From Symbiodinium natans (taxonomy: Eukaryota > Sar > Dinophyceae > Suessiales > Symbiodiniaceae): DNA of 64,000 nt. The stretch lies in the NCBI GenBank assembly GCA_905221605.1, contig CAJNDS010002763.1, positions 218,824 to 282,823 of the forward strand, given 5' to 3'. The notes below the pieces were generated by a model. The model made no database searches. It had not been told where the DNA came from and saw only the letters and a program-made list of their open reading frames with translations. A program made the translations under genes and the position numbers. This document shows, one piece after another, positions 50,329-60,059 of the stretch (position 1 is the stretch's first letter; every line of letters starts with the position of its first letter).

Positions 50329-53300
50329 CCCGAAGACCTGAGGCACATGCTAGAGACAGTCCAATACCAGACTTGGCCGCACTGCGGGCAGCACTTCTCC
50401 ATGATGTCACCCGACACTGCCCTACACAAACCCTAAACCCCTGCAAAAACTTAACCCCAAAAGATTCTCCACTAAGCCCGAAACCTGTAGAAAACCTAAA
50501 CCCAGATGCTCCACGAACCTGTGGCACTCACAAGAAAGGCGCTGCTGCTTCTCTGCGGCGAGGGCCAACTCTGCGTTCGCACCCTGGCAGGCCGGTTTCG
50601 GATGTAGGGTTTAGGGTTTAGGGTTTAGGGTTTAGGGTTTAGGGTTTTAGGGTTTAGGGTTTAGGGTTTAGGGTTTAGGGTTTAGGGTTTAGGGTTTAGG
50701 GTTTAGGGTAGGGTTAAGGTTTGGGTTCCCTTATCTTCCTCTTTAAGCCGAGAAGGGTACCCCATACTGGGAAGAGGAGTTCTCTTGGCGCTGCGCCCTA
50801 AAGTCATAAGGAGGCAGGGGGGTGTAAGGGTTGAGGGTTTAGGTCTAGGGTTTAGGGTTTAGGGTTTAGGGTTTAGGGTTTAGGGTTTAGGGTTTAGGGT
50901 TTAGGGTTTAGGGTTTAGGGTTTAGGGTTTAGGGTTTAGGGTTTAGGGCTAGGGTTTAGGGTTTAGGGGTGCATGGGTTCAGGGCTTTTGGGCAAAATGT
51001 TTCACGAGTAAGGCCTAACACCTCCCTGGCTCCTTGTGGTTCATCCTGATCCTGTAGGCCATTAGGGTTTAGGGTTTAGGGTTTAGGGTTTAGGGTTTAG
51101 GGTTTAGGGTTTAGGGTTTAGGGTTTAGGGTTTAGGGTTTAGGGTTTAGGGTTTAACGCTTATAAGAGACCTCAGGGGTTATTTAGGGGTTATTTGTGGG
51201 CTACTTCGGTATATTAGAGGCTGTATAAGGTGTCTAAGATCTCCTTTGTACGTGGTTTTTCCCTGGGCTGTTGCTGAGCACAAGCCTTGGTACTCCAGGC
51301 TACGCAGCCACATTCTCTCACATCTCTTGGGATGTTCCCCCTTATACGAACTGTATTAATAGGGATTATAGTAGGGGGGGGGGGGTACTCGAATCCCTAT
51401 TAAGGACTGTTCGTGTTCTTATGAGGGGGAACATCCCAACATATCTCCGTTGTTTGAGGGATTCCACCTTATGCCCCTAAACCCTAAACCCTAAACCCTA
51501 AACCCTAAACCCTAAACCCTAAACTGGTACAAGGAAGTCTTGGGCTCAGCTTCGGACTTCCACCTTCCGGGCTTCGGATTTAGGGTTTAGGGTTTAGGGG
51601 TTAGGCTTTAAGAATGTGATTCGAAGTTCAGGGTTTAGGGTTTCGGGTTCAGGGTTTAGGGTTTAGGGTGATCTACGCATGTTTTCACGGCTGTGGTCCA
51701 AACTTCGAGGCCAGTGACCGGCATCCTGTCTTTGTGGTGTTTAGGGCTTAGGGTTTAGAGTTTAGAGTCGTTTGCCAGCTGTTGCCTACCTCAGGTGTAC
51801 CCAGAAATCAAGACCGTGTTGCTGACGCGTGGCACAGAAAGCGCCCAAGCATGTGGGCGGAATGGCGTGCCGGGGGGAGAGCGGCAGGGGGTGCGTGTTC
51901 CCTACAGCAGTCACAAGGTTAGGTTGCTTCCTAGCTGCCTGACTTTGGCCCTAGATACAAAATAAGCCCCGTAGCCCTGCAGACCCTAAACCCTAAACCC
52001 TAAACCCTAAACCCTAAACCCTAAACCCTAAACCCTAAACCCTAAACCCTAAACCCTAAACCCTAAACCCTAAACCCTAAACCCTAAACCCTAAACCCTA
52101 AACCCTAAACCCTAACTCAAAACCCTAAACCCTAAACCCTAAATCCTAAACCCTAAACCCTAAACCCTAAATCCTGAACCCTGAACCCTAAACCCTATCA
52201 CCTAGCGGTCCAGCACATCAGGCGATCTGGTCGAGCGGCCTTCTGCCGAAGCTGAGGCGTCTTTCAGAGTGACTTGCATGCAGGGTCTAGGATTCGCGCC
52301 CTAAACCCTAAACCCTAAACCCTAAACCCTAAACCCTAAACCCTAAACCCTAAACCCTAGACCCTATAAAGGCTCTTAGAGTTCAAGGTTTAAGTTGTAG
52401 GGTTTCGGCGGCTCGGCGTTTGATTAACCCCCTTTAGAAGAGTGAAGCAAAAGTTGGCTTAGGGTTTAGGGTCTTGGGAAAGGGTTTAGGGTTTAGGGTT
52501 TAGGGTTTAGGGTTTAGGGTTTAGGGTTTAGGGTTTAGGGTTTAGGGTTTAGGGTTTAGGGTTTAGGGGGGGGGGGGTGTGATCCAAGCTATGGACCCTC
52601 ATAACGGGATCCTGAGTATAGTTCGAGTACGATTCCCTAAGGGCTTTGAAAACCTTGAATAACAGGATCCTTAGATTCCTGAAGGGGTTTTGGAGATTCT
52701 GGGTAACCCCCTAAACCCGAAACCCTAACCCTTAAACCCTAAACCCCAAACCCCAAACCCCAAACCCTAAACCCTAAACCCCAAACCCCAAACCCTAAAC
52801 CCTGCCAGGGTGGCTCGCAGGGTGCCAGTGGCGAGGCCTTCTCACGGTGGCACTGCCCTTGGAAGATGCATAGGGCGTAGGGGGTTGTTTTGACTTAGGG
52901 TTCAGTGTTGGTTTGGGGTTTAGGGTTTAGGGTCTAGGGCTTAGGGCTTAGGGTTCAGGGTTCAGGGTTCAGGGTTCAGGGTTCAGGGTTCACCTGCACC
53001 ATCCAACCCTCAACCCTAATCCACAAGTTTGGGCCTACACAAACCCCGACGGGTTTGGGTCAGGATCATTCGGATGTTAAACCCTAAACCCTAAACCCTA
53101 AACCCTAAACCCTAAACCCTAAACCCTAAACCCTAAACCCTAAACCCTAAACCCTAAACCCTAAACCCTAAACCCTAAACCTAAACCCGAGGGTGCCCAA
53201 CATCGGTGGCCTATATAAGCTAGAAGGGGTATCTTGGGTACTTTCCGTATTTCGTGCTGCAAGGCTTCTGAGAATCTGCAAGGATTCTAAGGGGTGAATA

Positions 53301-53848
53301 TTGGTAACTCGGGCCCCAGCTGCTGCGCTGTGAGGACCCAACCTAAAGCACGATTTGCTTAAGAAGCCTCAAAACATATGTATATGTGTACCTCTATATA
53401 TATATATATGTATACATGTATATAGTGCCTTTATTGCCCTTATATAGGATGAATTTATATAAAAAAGGCCCCAAACCCTAAACTCAAAAACCCAAAACCC
53501 TAACCCCCGTGCTTGTGGCGAATTTACCACCTGAGAACCTAAGGTGGGCCGAGAACCTGGGCGCCTCCTCTGATCCTGACAGCTCGAAGGCCTCCGCGAT
53601 CTGCAAGGTGTAGCTTTGGATGGGGTTGAGGGTTTAGGGTTTAGGGTTTTGGGTTTTGGGTTTAGGGTTTAGGGTTTAGGGTTTAGGGTTTAGGGCCAGG
53701 GTTTATTGATTAGGGTTTGGGGTTCAGGGGGCTTAGCCTGCTCATAGTTCTCTGACTGACAAGTTGCGGGCCTGGGGTTCTAGGGATTCCAGGGCATCCC
53801 AGCGATTTCAAGAAAGCGCTTCACTTCATGGAAGATAAAGCTGGATAG
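50329..53848 (+). CDS. Multi-exon gene ending in TAG, product not recognised
   Basis: Exons: 50329-50418 (PEDLRHMLETVQYQTWPHCG then QHFSMMSPDT; about 75% of codons end in G/C; GC donor GCCCTACAC); 50535-50603 (KALLLLCGEGQLCVRTLAGR then FR); 51534-51578 (E V L G S A S D F H L P G F); 51667-51736 (VIYACFHGCGPNFEASDRHP then VFV); 51795-51917 (VYPEIKTVLLTRGTESAQAC then GRNGVPGGERQGVRVPYSSH); 52222-52268 (A I W S S G L L P K L R R L S); 52809-52876 (GGSQGASGEAFSRWHCPWKM then HR); 53544-53607 (WAENLGASSDPDSSKASAIC); 53803-53848 (DFKKALHFMEDKAG and TAG). 51667, 51795 and 52222 join in phase. A soluble protein is likely. The last join is one base out of phase, so an exon edge is wrong. Confidence 0.5.
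50605..51155. repeat. Three TTTAGGG arrays
   Basis: 50605-50710, 50835-50960 and 51062-51155, each 13-17 copies. Between the first two is a short element-like hairpin (50733-50790, CTTATCTTCCTCTTTAAGCC and ACTGGGAAGAGGAG). Confidence 0.95.
51269..51326 (+). CDS. Possible short exon abutting element A5
   Basis: Reads H K P W Y S R L R S H I L S H L; acceptor TTGCTGAG. It ends at the target duplication of the family A element. Confidence 0.35.
51319..51447. mobile_element. Inverted-repeat element family A, copy 5
   Basis: Element 51327-51439: TTGGGATGTTCCCCCTTATA to TGAGGGGGAACATCCCAA, with a poly-G run in the centre. Flanks CACATCTC (51319-51326) and CATATCTC (51440-51447) form an 8-base duplication with one mismatch. 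Confidence 0.85.
51985..52200. repeat. CCCTAAA array, about 30 copies
   Basis: One of the longest in the window, with a few CCCTAAAT and CCCTGAA variants at the right end. Confidence 0.95.
52480..52700. repeat. TTTAGGG array, G run and hairpin remnant
   Basis: Twelve TTTAGGG copies, a run of 12 G, then a remnant with GGGATCCTGAG and AGGATCCTTAG arms. Confidence 0.7.
53078..53190. repeat. CCCTAAA array
   Basis: About 15 copies. 53190-53500 after it has an AT microsatellite (53390-53420) and no clear exon. Confidence 0.95.
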
Positions 53849-54296
53849 GCAAAGCGGCGAATGCCTTGCATTCTGTCAAGTACATTGAACATTCGGATTT
53901 CCATTTATCCTATCTTGATGGTTTAGGGTGTAGGGTTTGGGGTTTGTCTAAGGGTAGTTACATATTAATGTGGGCCCTGGAGAGGGGACGCCTTATATAC
54001 CCCTCGTATCCAAGGGCCCTTACTTCAGAACCCGTTAAAGAAGGTAAGGGACTGCATTAAATGACCATATAGCTACGCTTAGAGTTTAGACTCCTAAAAT
54101 GGGCCCTTATACCGCCTTAAGGGTCAAAAAAAGGGTCCCGCGAACCCAAGGGGCTGGAAAGCCTTCACCCCTACACCCTAAACCCTGCACCCTACACCCT
54201 AAACCCTGCACCCTAAACCCTACTAAACCCTGCACCCTACACCCTAAACCCTTAACCCTGAACCCTTAACCCCAAGCCGCTGAATCCCTGCGTCAG

Positions 54297-55190
54297 GAGC
54301 AAGTTGTGGTGTCTCTCCCAGACCTGGACTGGGTGGTGCCTTGCCCCTTCTTGGGAGGTTTTTCTGTTTGATGTTCCCCCTTTAGGGTTTAGGGTTTAGG
54401 GCTTAGGGCTTAGGGCTTAGGGCTTAGGGCTTAGGGCTTAGGGCTTAGGGCTTAGGGTTTAGGGGGTGTAAGAGGATCAGAGCCATTCTTCAGATGGTTT
54501 CAGGGTTGGCACCGTCTACACCCTAAGCCCCAAGCACAGAATCCAGAACCCAAACAACTGCCCGAAGCCCCGACCCCTTCAACCCTAAACCCTCAATCCG
54601 AAACCCTAAACCCTCAATCCGCAAACCTCAGCCCTAATCCCCGAATCCTGGCTTAAAGCAGGCCTTCCGCATGGGCAGGGACACCGCTGCGCAGCTTCAG
54701 GGGCGAAAGCCTCAGTTAACACTTACGGTTTGGCTTTCGGGGGGTTTGGGGGTTTAGGGGTTAGCCAAACCTAAGGTTTAGAATTTCGGACCTTTCTACA
54801 TTAGGTCCTATGATTCATGTCCACGTGGTGTCGCAACACTGGGGTTCGAGGGGTTCGAGGGTAAGGCTTGCTTAGATTGATCTGGCGCCGAGCCAGGGTA
54901 GGGTGTATGGCCGAGTGCCTGTTCATTAGGACAAAGTCTTGCACTCCGCCCCGCCCCCGCGCCCCCACCCCCATTGTTTCTGGAGAACACGCCTAGACCC
55001 TAAGCCCTGTAAACCCTATGCACCCTATAAGAACCCTATAAACTCTACCCTCAACGCTATAAACCCTCCCCTAAACCCTACAAACCCCAAAACCCTTTTC
55101 TCCCCAAACCCGAACGAGAAGCTCTGGACTATGGGCGCATTGCTTAGGCTCTCTACAGATGTCGGTTGTCGGCTCTTTGCTTTGACCTAA
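54297..55190 (+). CDS. Three exons ending in TAA, unknown gene
   Basis: 54297-54357: EQVVVSLPDLDWVVPCPFLG, acceptor TGCGTCAG, donor GTTTTT. 54662-54727: AFRMGRDTAAQLQGRKPQLT then LT, 22 codons in phase 0, acceptor AAAGCAG. 55119-55190: KLWTMGALLRLSTDVGCRLF then ALT and TAA. All follow CCCTAAA-type repeats. The gene starts within 450 bases of the previous stop or includes exons I missed. Confidence 0.45.
54385..54465. repeat. CTTAGGG array
   Basis: Nine homogeneous CTTAGGG copies between TTTAGGG ends. Confidence 0.95.
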
Positions 55191-55346
55191 CAGGGCGGGG
55201 TCCAGTAAGTGGCTGAAAGACTGCAGAATCGACTTCAAGCACTAGATAGTAAACCCCAAACTTCAACCCTAAACCTTGTTTAACCCCGAACAAAAAAACC
55301 TCAACCCAAAGACCCTTCGGTAGCAGGTGGTCTGGCGTTTATAGGG

Positions 55347-55349
<3 letters not shown>

Positions 55350-55381
<32 letters not shown>

Positions 55382-55400
55382 ATCTTTTTCTCTCCTTCTC
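55350..55400. repeat. TC microsatellite
   Basis: (CT)n with TTTCTC interruptions. 55200-55540 has no clear gene. Confidence 0.9.
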
Positions 55401-55539
55401 CTTGGCGGAATCTTCGTGTGATCCCGGCTGCTCCCCTTGCTAACTGCTCCCCTCAATCGTTTTTGACCTCAAATATACGGCATCCCTACGCCCCAAGGGT
55501 TTAGGCTTGAGGGTTTAGGGGTCAGAGCGTAGGGTTTAG

Positions 55540-55625
55540 GACGTTTCTTGTTGTTGGGCACGCCTTTCAACTGTGTCTTGAAAGGAAAAGCCCTGGAAGC
55601 TTCTTGTTCACGGCTTCAAGGATTT
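55540..55625 (+). CDS. Possible coding exon, unknown
   Basis: If the AG inside TTTAG|GA is used as acceptor the frame reads RFLLLGTPFNCVLKGKALEA then SCSRLQGF. A second open stretch follows at 55655-55735 (MRLRAMLHLLFRIFCSCPSQ), which could equally be a pyrimidine tract before an acceptor. Confidence 0.3.
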
Positions 55626-55993
55626 AGGGTAAGTTTAGGGTTTAGGGTCATGAGGTTGAGAGCTATGCTCCACTTGCTCTTCCGCATCTTCTGCTCCTGC
55701 CCCAGTCAGGATTCTGGAAGCTTCACGAGAGGAACCCTAAACCCTAAACCCTAAAACCCTTCGCATAAAGGGCCTCCAAAATTTCCCTCTGAGCACTTGA
55801 AGCCCCATGCTTATAGCAGAGCTCCCTACATCTACCGTGGTTGTTATGTCCCTCGTGAGTTCTGGTGGACGTCTAAACCCTCAACCCCAAACCGAGCATC
55901 TCCCCCCCCGAGCTCCCAAACCCAGAGTCCTACACCCGAAGCTGTTCTCACGTATTGTTTTGAAGGTGAGTTTCCTTCTTCTTACAATGACTA

Positions 55994-56945
55994 TATGCTT
56001 GGTAGCCCAGTGGTACCCTTCACCCTTTTGTTGTTTCAAGCTTCCCGTATAAAGTGACCAACCCATTTGAAGCCGGGCCTGCTTCCCTTGCGACCGGATG
56101 GTGATGGTGCTGAGGATGGCGGTCGGGGTGCCGGGCATCGCCGCCCAGCGGATGTGTGGGTTGCGCAATGGGGCTTGCATGGGGCCGCCGCATTTGACCT
56201 TGCCGTCACCTCCGGCCTCCGCGCAGGAGCCGTCTACGAGGCGCGCAAGCGCACCCACCTCCAGACAGAGCAACACTGCAAAGCTGAAGGCCTCCAATTC
56301 GTCCCGCTTGTTGCCGAAGCCAGCAGCGGCGGTTGGGGTCCAACGGCTGCGTCTACCTGGCGCCAGCTCGCGGGCCTGATCGCGGCGCGCTCTGGCGACA
56401 GTCCGGGGGTTGAAACAGATCGCCTCCTGCAAAGCCTTTCCGTGGTGCTACAGCGTGAAAACGCCCGCGCTGTGCTCAAACGCCTGCCGCCAGGCGCGGG
56501 CGAGGCTCGCCCCTTCACTGACCCCTAAGCCCTGAGCTCGCTTGCCGCTTGTCACACATCCCCAGCCCTCTCGCTCGTCTGGCCTCCTGCCTTCGTTGAG
56601 GGTTTCGCCAGTTCTCCTGCATTCCGGCCTGCGCTTGGGTCAGTCAAGCCTCCCACCCCAACACCCATCTCCTGACTCCTGACGCCCTGTTCCACGTTCG
56701 CATACACCGAGCGCTGTAGTATACACCTTCGTTTCGTTTCGGCAGGGCTTTCCGCTCGCCTCCCCAAATCCAGACGGGGGCTTGCTGCTCCTGCTTGCTC
56801 ACAAATAGTGACGAGGAGTTGTGTTCATCTGAGGCCAATGTGCTTCTTAAATCTGGCTGTTAAGATCCCAGCAGCTTCAGGTACCCTCACCACACCCAAA
56901 AATGGGTACCCTTATGGTTATAATCTGGTTACTGGTCTATCAAGT
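55994..56945. mobile_element. Family D element split by a retroelement fragment
   Basis: 55994-56060 is the left half of D (CTTGGTAGCCCAGTGGTACC to AAAGTGACCAACCC) and 56884-56945 the right half (AAAAATGGGTACCCTTATGG to TACTGGTCTATCAAG). Intact D copies join these directly, so about 820 bases carrying the ORF at 56061-56528 and its 3' region inserted into a D element. Confidence 0.6.
56061..56528 (+). CDS. C-terminal part of a retroelement (LINE-type) polyprotein
   Basis: 155 codons without repeats, ending in TAA. Very GC-rich third positions. Sequence parts: RPDGDGAEDGGRGAGHRRPA, DVWVAQWGLHGAAAFDLAVT, SGLRAGAVYEARKRTHLQTE, GLQFVPLVAEASSGGWGPTA and LLQSLSVVLQRENARAVLKR. This order (RRPADV, a D-x-AVT core, VYE..KR...T...C..EGL.F.P.V.EA.GGWGP, and a final LS..L.RENARAVLRR) is the C-terminal endonuclease-like region that follows reverse transcriptase in non-LTR elements of algae and dinoflagellates. 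The reverse transcriptase itself is absent, so this is a 5'-truncated copy, as usual for LINE insertions. The short open stretch at 55808-55870 (RAPYIYRGCYVPREFWWTS) may be unrelated. 56529-56880 is GC-rich 3' sequence with no exon seen. Confidence 0.7.
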   Translation, partial: THLKPGLLPLRPDGDGAEDGGRGAGHRRPADVWVAQWGLHGAAAFDLAVTSGLRAGAVYEARKRTHLQTEQHCKAEGLQFVPLVAEASSGGWGPTAASTWRQLAGLIAARSGDSPGVETDRLLQSLSVVLQRENARAVLKRLPPGAGEARPFTDP

Positions 56946-56959
56946 ATTCTATGAACCCT

Positions 56960-57180
56960 GGCACCCACATAACCAGCCAGAACCTTCTCTTCGTCATACC
57001 AGGGGGGTCCAAGGGAAAGGGGCGGGTGAAAAGGAGCCTCTATGCCGAAACTCAAGCCAGCCTACTCGGGGCCCTAGATTAAGGGCTTATGTGGTCCAAC
57101 CGTCGAAGGGCTCCAGACGTTCCCTACGCCGTAAAATCGCTTTGAGAGGCTCCAAATGCTGCAATTTGCAGTACTTTAAG
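56960..57180 (+). CDS. Possible coding exon, unknown
   Basis: Open for about 73 codons (e.g. GKGAGEKEPLCRNSSQPTRG, RRSLRRKIALRGSKCCNLQY) up to a GTTTAGGG donor. Codon use is not convincing. Confidence 0.25.
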
Positions 57181-57207
57181 GGTTTAGGGTTCAGGGTTTA
57201 GGGTTTC

Positions 57208-57424
57208 GGTGCTGAGGCCGAATTCACGGTTCTGGGACCCAAGATCCTCAGAAACATTCTCAAGTTGAAGAAGTGCAATTGGGATGCTCCCCCTTATACT
57301 AACAGTCCTTAATAGAGATTATCGTACACACCCCCCCTTTCTAATCCCTATTAAGGACCGTTAGCATATGGGGGAACATCACAAAAGTGCAGTCTCAACC
57401 ACCTTGCCCTGGAGAAAGGGTAGC
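57208..57424 (+). CDS. Exon interrupted by a family A element
   Basis: 57209-57278 reads AEAEFTVLGPKILRNILKLK then KC. The frame is broken by element A6 and resumes after it: with the element and one copy of the 8-base duplication removed the reading goes on KKCSLNHLALEKG. So the element landed inside a coding exon. No canonical splice pair restores the frame exactly. Confidence 0.45.
57271..57392. mobile_element. Inverted-repeat element family A, copy 6
   Basis: Element 57279-57384: TTGGGATGCTCCCCCTTATA to TATGGGGGAACATCACAA. Flanks AAGTGCAA (57271-57278) and AAGTGCAG (57385-57392) are an 8-base duplication with one mismatch. Confidence 0.85.
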
Positions 57425-57445
57425 CCGGGCCACGCGAAGGACCAA

Positions 57446-57515
57446 CTTGGTAGCCCGGTGGCACTCTTTTCCCTTTTCTTAGTTCAAGGTTCCCTTCTAA
57501 AGTCACCGACCTAAA
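57446..57515. mobile_element. Family D element, left half only
   Basis: CTTGGTAGCCCGGTGGCACT to GGTTCCCTTCTAAAGTCACC. The right half is missing; an exon follows at 57530. Confidence 0.6.
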
Positions 57516-57529
57516 ACAAGTTGAACCAG

Positions 57530-57802
57530 GCAGCCTATTTCGGCCACAGAAACTTCATCTTCATAGGGCCCCCCGTTTGGGCTTTGGTTCTGGGAGGTTT
57601 CAGTCCCCTAAACCCTAAACCCTAAACCCTAAACCCTAAACCCTAAACCCTAAACCCTAAACCCTAAACCCTAAACCTAAACCCTAAACCCTAAACCCTA
57701 AGCCTAAACCTTAAACCCTAAACCCTAAACCCTAAACCCTTGACAAGGCAGCGATGCAGCACGCTATGCGGAATTGGCGAAGGAGGGGGAGGTGCCCCAA
57801 GG
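57530..57802 (+). CDS. Two coding exons, unknown
   Basis: 57530-57596: AAYFGHRNFIFIGPPVWALV then LG, partly hydrophobic; acceptor GAACCAG, donor GTTTCAG. 57748-57802: S D A A R Y A E L A K E G E V P Q, acceptor TTGACAAG after a CCCTAAA array (57605-57740), donor GTTTAGG. A possible 20-base micro-exon with good splice sites is at 58030-58049. Confidence 0.45.
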
Positions 57803-58160
57803 GTTTAGGTGTTAAGGGTTTAGGGCTTAAGGGGTTTCGGGTTTAAGGGGTTCAGGGTTTAGGGTTTATATAGGGGTTTAGGGTTTAAGGGATTTATGGT
57901 TTAGGGTTTAGTGTTTCTGTTTTAGGGTTTAGGGTTTAGGGGTATGTTCTACGGGATTGACTAGGGCTTAGCCGCTTCGAAACGAGTAGGAAAAATCATG
58001 ACCCCGCCGCCCCTTCCCCAAGCTCGCAGTTCTAGGTCCCTGAGGTCTGGTAAAGTTCAGGGTTCAGGGTTCAGGGTTTAGGGTTTAGGGTTTAGGGTTT
58101 AGGGTTTAGGGTTTAGGGTTTAGGGTTTAGGGTTTAGGGTTTAGGGTTTAGGGTCTAGGC
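57605..58160. repeat. CCCTAAA array and TTTAGGG array around exon 57748-57802
   Basis: CCCTAAA at 57605-57740 on the left; TTTAGGG variants at 57805-57950 and a clean array at 58062-58155 on the right. Confidence 0.9.
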
Positions 58161-58243
58161 CCCCCACCGCAACGCCAGCGAGACAAGCCAACAACAAAGA
58201 AAGGAACGACCCACGATAAGTGCACGCTGATCTTTGCCAAACA

Positions 58244-58621
58244 TTAGCTGATGTCGTCATGGGCACTAGTTGTGCACTGATCCAGGGTCTTCGAGGTTCG
58301 AGTTTCAGAGTTTGCTGGGTTGGGTTCGACGTGAAGGCGTGACTCTTGCAGCATGGATGTCGTGCTGTTGCGGGTTGGTTTAGGCGTTGGGTAGGTTACC
58401 CTTAACATGTCGGGGTACTTTTTTATGCCCTTCTGAGCCCCAAAGAACCCAGACCTTTGAGAGGTGGGCTCCACAGTGCTTTCCGTTGTGGCCGGGCCCT
58501 CAGTGATCACAAGGCCAATGTGAAGAACTCGCAAGAGAATGTGCGCCACCAGCCCTGACATGAGTGATCCGTCAGGGTTTAGATAACTACGCCTTACGCC
58601 CCAACGCATCCTTCGTATCAT
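58244..58621 (-). CDS. Antisense ORF, 125 codons, unknown
   Basis: ATG at 58621, stop TAA at 58244. Reads MIRRMRWGVRRSYLNPDGSL, then a hydrophobic part MSGLVAHILLRVLHIGLVIT and a Ser/Thr-rich tail (EPTSQRSGFFGAQKGIKKYP ... TSAHDDIS). The longest non-repetitive ATG-to-stop ORF apart from the retroelement, and free of telomere repeats except one CTAAACCCTGA near its start. Codon use is ordinary. It could be a single-exon gene or chance. Confidence 0.35.
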   Translation of the reverse strand: MIRRMRWGVRRSYLNPDGSLMSGLVAHILLRVLHIGLVITEGPATTESTVEPTSQRSGFFGAQKGIKKYPDMLRVTYPTPKPTRNSTTSMLQESRLHVEPNPANSETRTSKTLDQCTTSAHDDIS

Positions 58622-58721
58622 GCGCGCTCTGCGCGCTCAGCATGAGTTGACTGAGACCTTTAGCCCTACCGAAAGGCTCCTAATGTAGTCTTTTCGGTGT
58701 TTGTATACTTTCACACCCCTA

Positions 58722-58845
58722 TAATCCCTTCCCCCTAATATTACATACACCCCATTCTAGTTACATCATAGTATATCGGGGGGGGGGGGGGGGTATTTAC
58801 CATTAGGGTGTGGGAGTTTAATATTAGGGGGAAGGGATTCACCCG
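58722..58845. mobile_element. Inverted-repeat element family F
   Basis: AATCCCTTCCCCCTAATATT at the left, AATATTAGGGGGAAGGGATT at the right: a perfect 20-base terminal repeat. The centre has a run of 18 G. Confidence 0.8.
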
Positions 58846-58904
58846 AAAGGAACTGCATTGGAGCTTTCATGCCTGGCTCCAACACCCCGAACCCCCAAAC
58901 TGAG

Positions 58905-58979
58905 GAGCAAATCATCCGAGCCGAAAGCAACATGGATGGCATGCTGGCTGCTCAGTACCCAATGCCCAAACAACCCTAA
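58905..58979 (+). CDS. Probable terminal exon, unknown
   Basis: Reads EQIIRAESNMDGMLAAQYPM then PKQP and TAA, where the stop comes from an ACCCTAAA repeat motif. Acceptor AACTGAG. Confidence 0.4.
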   Translation, partial: EQIIRAESNMDGMLAAQYPMPKQP

Positions 58980-59089
58980 ATCCTAAGCCCCCAGCTGTCC
59001 ATGAGTCTGGGGATGGAGGTGTGATCAGGCTTAGGATTAGGTTAGAGGTGAGAATCGGCGCTTCAAACCGCGCAAATATACCCAGCAAT

Positions 59090-59389
59090 TCAGGCACATT
59101 TTCGTTGTGGCCCTTGTATTTCCAGGCTTCGGGATAGTTTTAAGCCGGCTGTGAATAGGTCGCAGGTGCAAGTGGGAGAACCCCAACTTGGGTACTTGCA
59201 ACCCCGTGTATGCTTGACAGCAGCGGGACGCATTGCGATGTTGGAAACGCCTTGTTCCAGAAATGTTACAAACGACACGAAAATACCATTGGCCAGAGCG
59301 CCTTTTGCGCGTTTGCATTTGGAATAGACATGTGCGGCTGCGAAAAATAGACAACATGGCAAAAAAACGCTAGAAATGCCAGTGTGCAC
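59090..59389 (-). CDS. Antisense ORF, 99 codons, unknown
   Basis: ATG at 59389, stop at 59090. Reads MHTGISSVFLPCCLFFAAAH (a signal-peptide-like start), then VYSKCKRAKGALANGIFVSF. Another frame is open over 59037-59357. There are no repeats in the region. Not confirmed as a gene. Confidence 0.3.
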   Translation of the reverse strand: MHTGISSVFLPCCLFFAAAHVYSKCKRAKGALANGIFVSFVTFLEQGVSNIAMRPAAVKHTRGCKYPSWGSPTCTCDLFTAGLKLSRSLEIQGPQRKCA

Positions 59390-59399
59390 ATCTTGTATG

Positions 59400-59760
59400 C
59401 AAAGAACGGCACGCCAAAGGGCACGAAGCTAAACTGACCTGGAAGCTTCCGAGGCCTCAGCCTTAATAGGCCGCATGCTGGGATTAAAGATATTCTCTCA
59501 CAAGAAGCAATCTAGAGCATACGAGATAAACTACTAGATCTCCTTCGGTTCTGGCAACTGAATTCAAAGCGTATGAGCAAGCACCCAGCAATTCTCTACA
59601 CTGCAACAGCTCGCTCCCTAAATCCCAAACCCTCAACCCTAAGCCCTGAACGCTAAACCCTAAACCCGAACCCTAAACCCCACAAGCCCCATGAGCCCTT
59701 TAATCCTCTAAGCCCTGCAAAATACTAAACCAGACTCGAACCCTCAACCCCCCACAAACT
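59400..59760. other. Intron or intergenic, nothing clear
   Basis: Unique sequence to about 59620, then CCCTAAA/CCCTCAA variants. No convincing exon. Confidence 0.5.
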
Positions 59761-59818
59761 CTTTAATCCTTTAAGCTCCCTAGTCCGGCTCTTAGGCTGG
59801 GGTTCTTTTTCTTTGCAG

Positions 59819-59888
59819 GCCCAGCGCGCCGAAGGCCAAAGAAGCCCGGCCAAAGATGGGGAAGCCGAAGGCGGACCCTAAGCCCTAA
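59819..59888 (+). CDS. Terminal exon of a Lys/Pro/Ala-rich protein
   Basis: Perfect acceptor (GTTCTTTTTCTTTGCAG), then PSAPKAKEARPKMGKPKADP and KP, TAA. The stop is formed by CCCTAAGCCCTAA repeats. The composition is like histone H1 or ribosomal protein tails. Confidence 0.5.
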
Positions 59889-60059
59889 GCCCCAAGAACC
59901 CGAAACCCTTGGCCCTGAACCTAAGCACCCTAAACTCCCTAAACCCTAAAAACCCTAAGAACCCTAAAGGCCCTAAAAACCGAAAACCCTAAAATCCCTA
60001 GGCCCTAAAATCTCTAAAGCCCGAAAAAGCCCCCCCAAAAACGACACCCTGAACGGCAG

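Noticed and set aside
55881-56518. Minus-strand ORFs of 183 and 94 codons
   Set aside because: Antisense shadows of the GC-rich retroelement ORF at 56061-56528, whose + frame matches a known protein layout.
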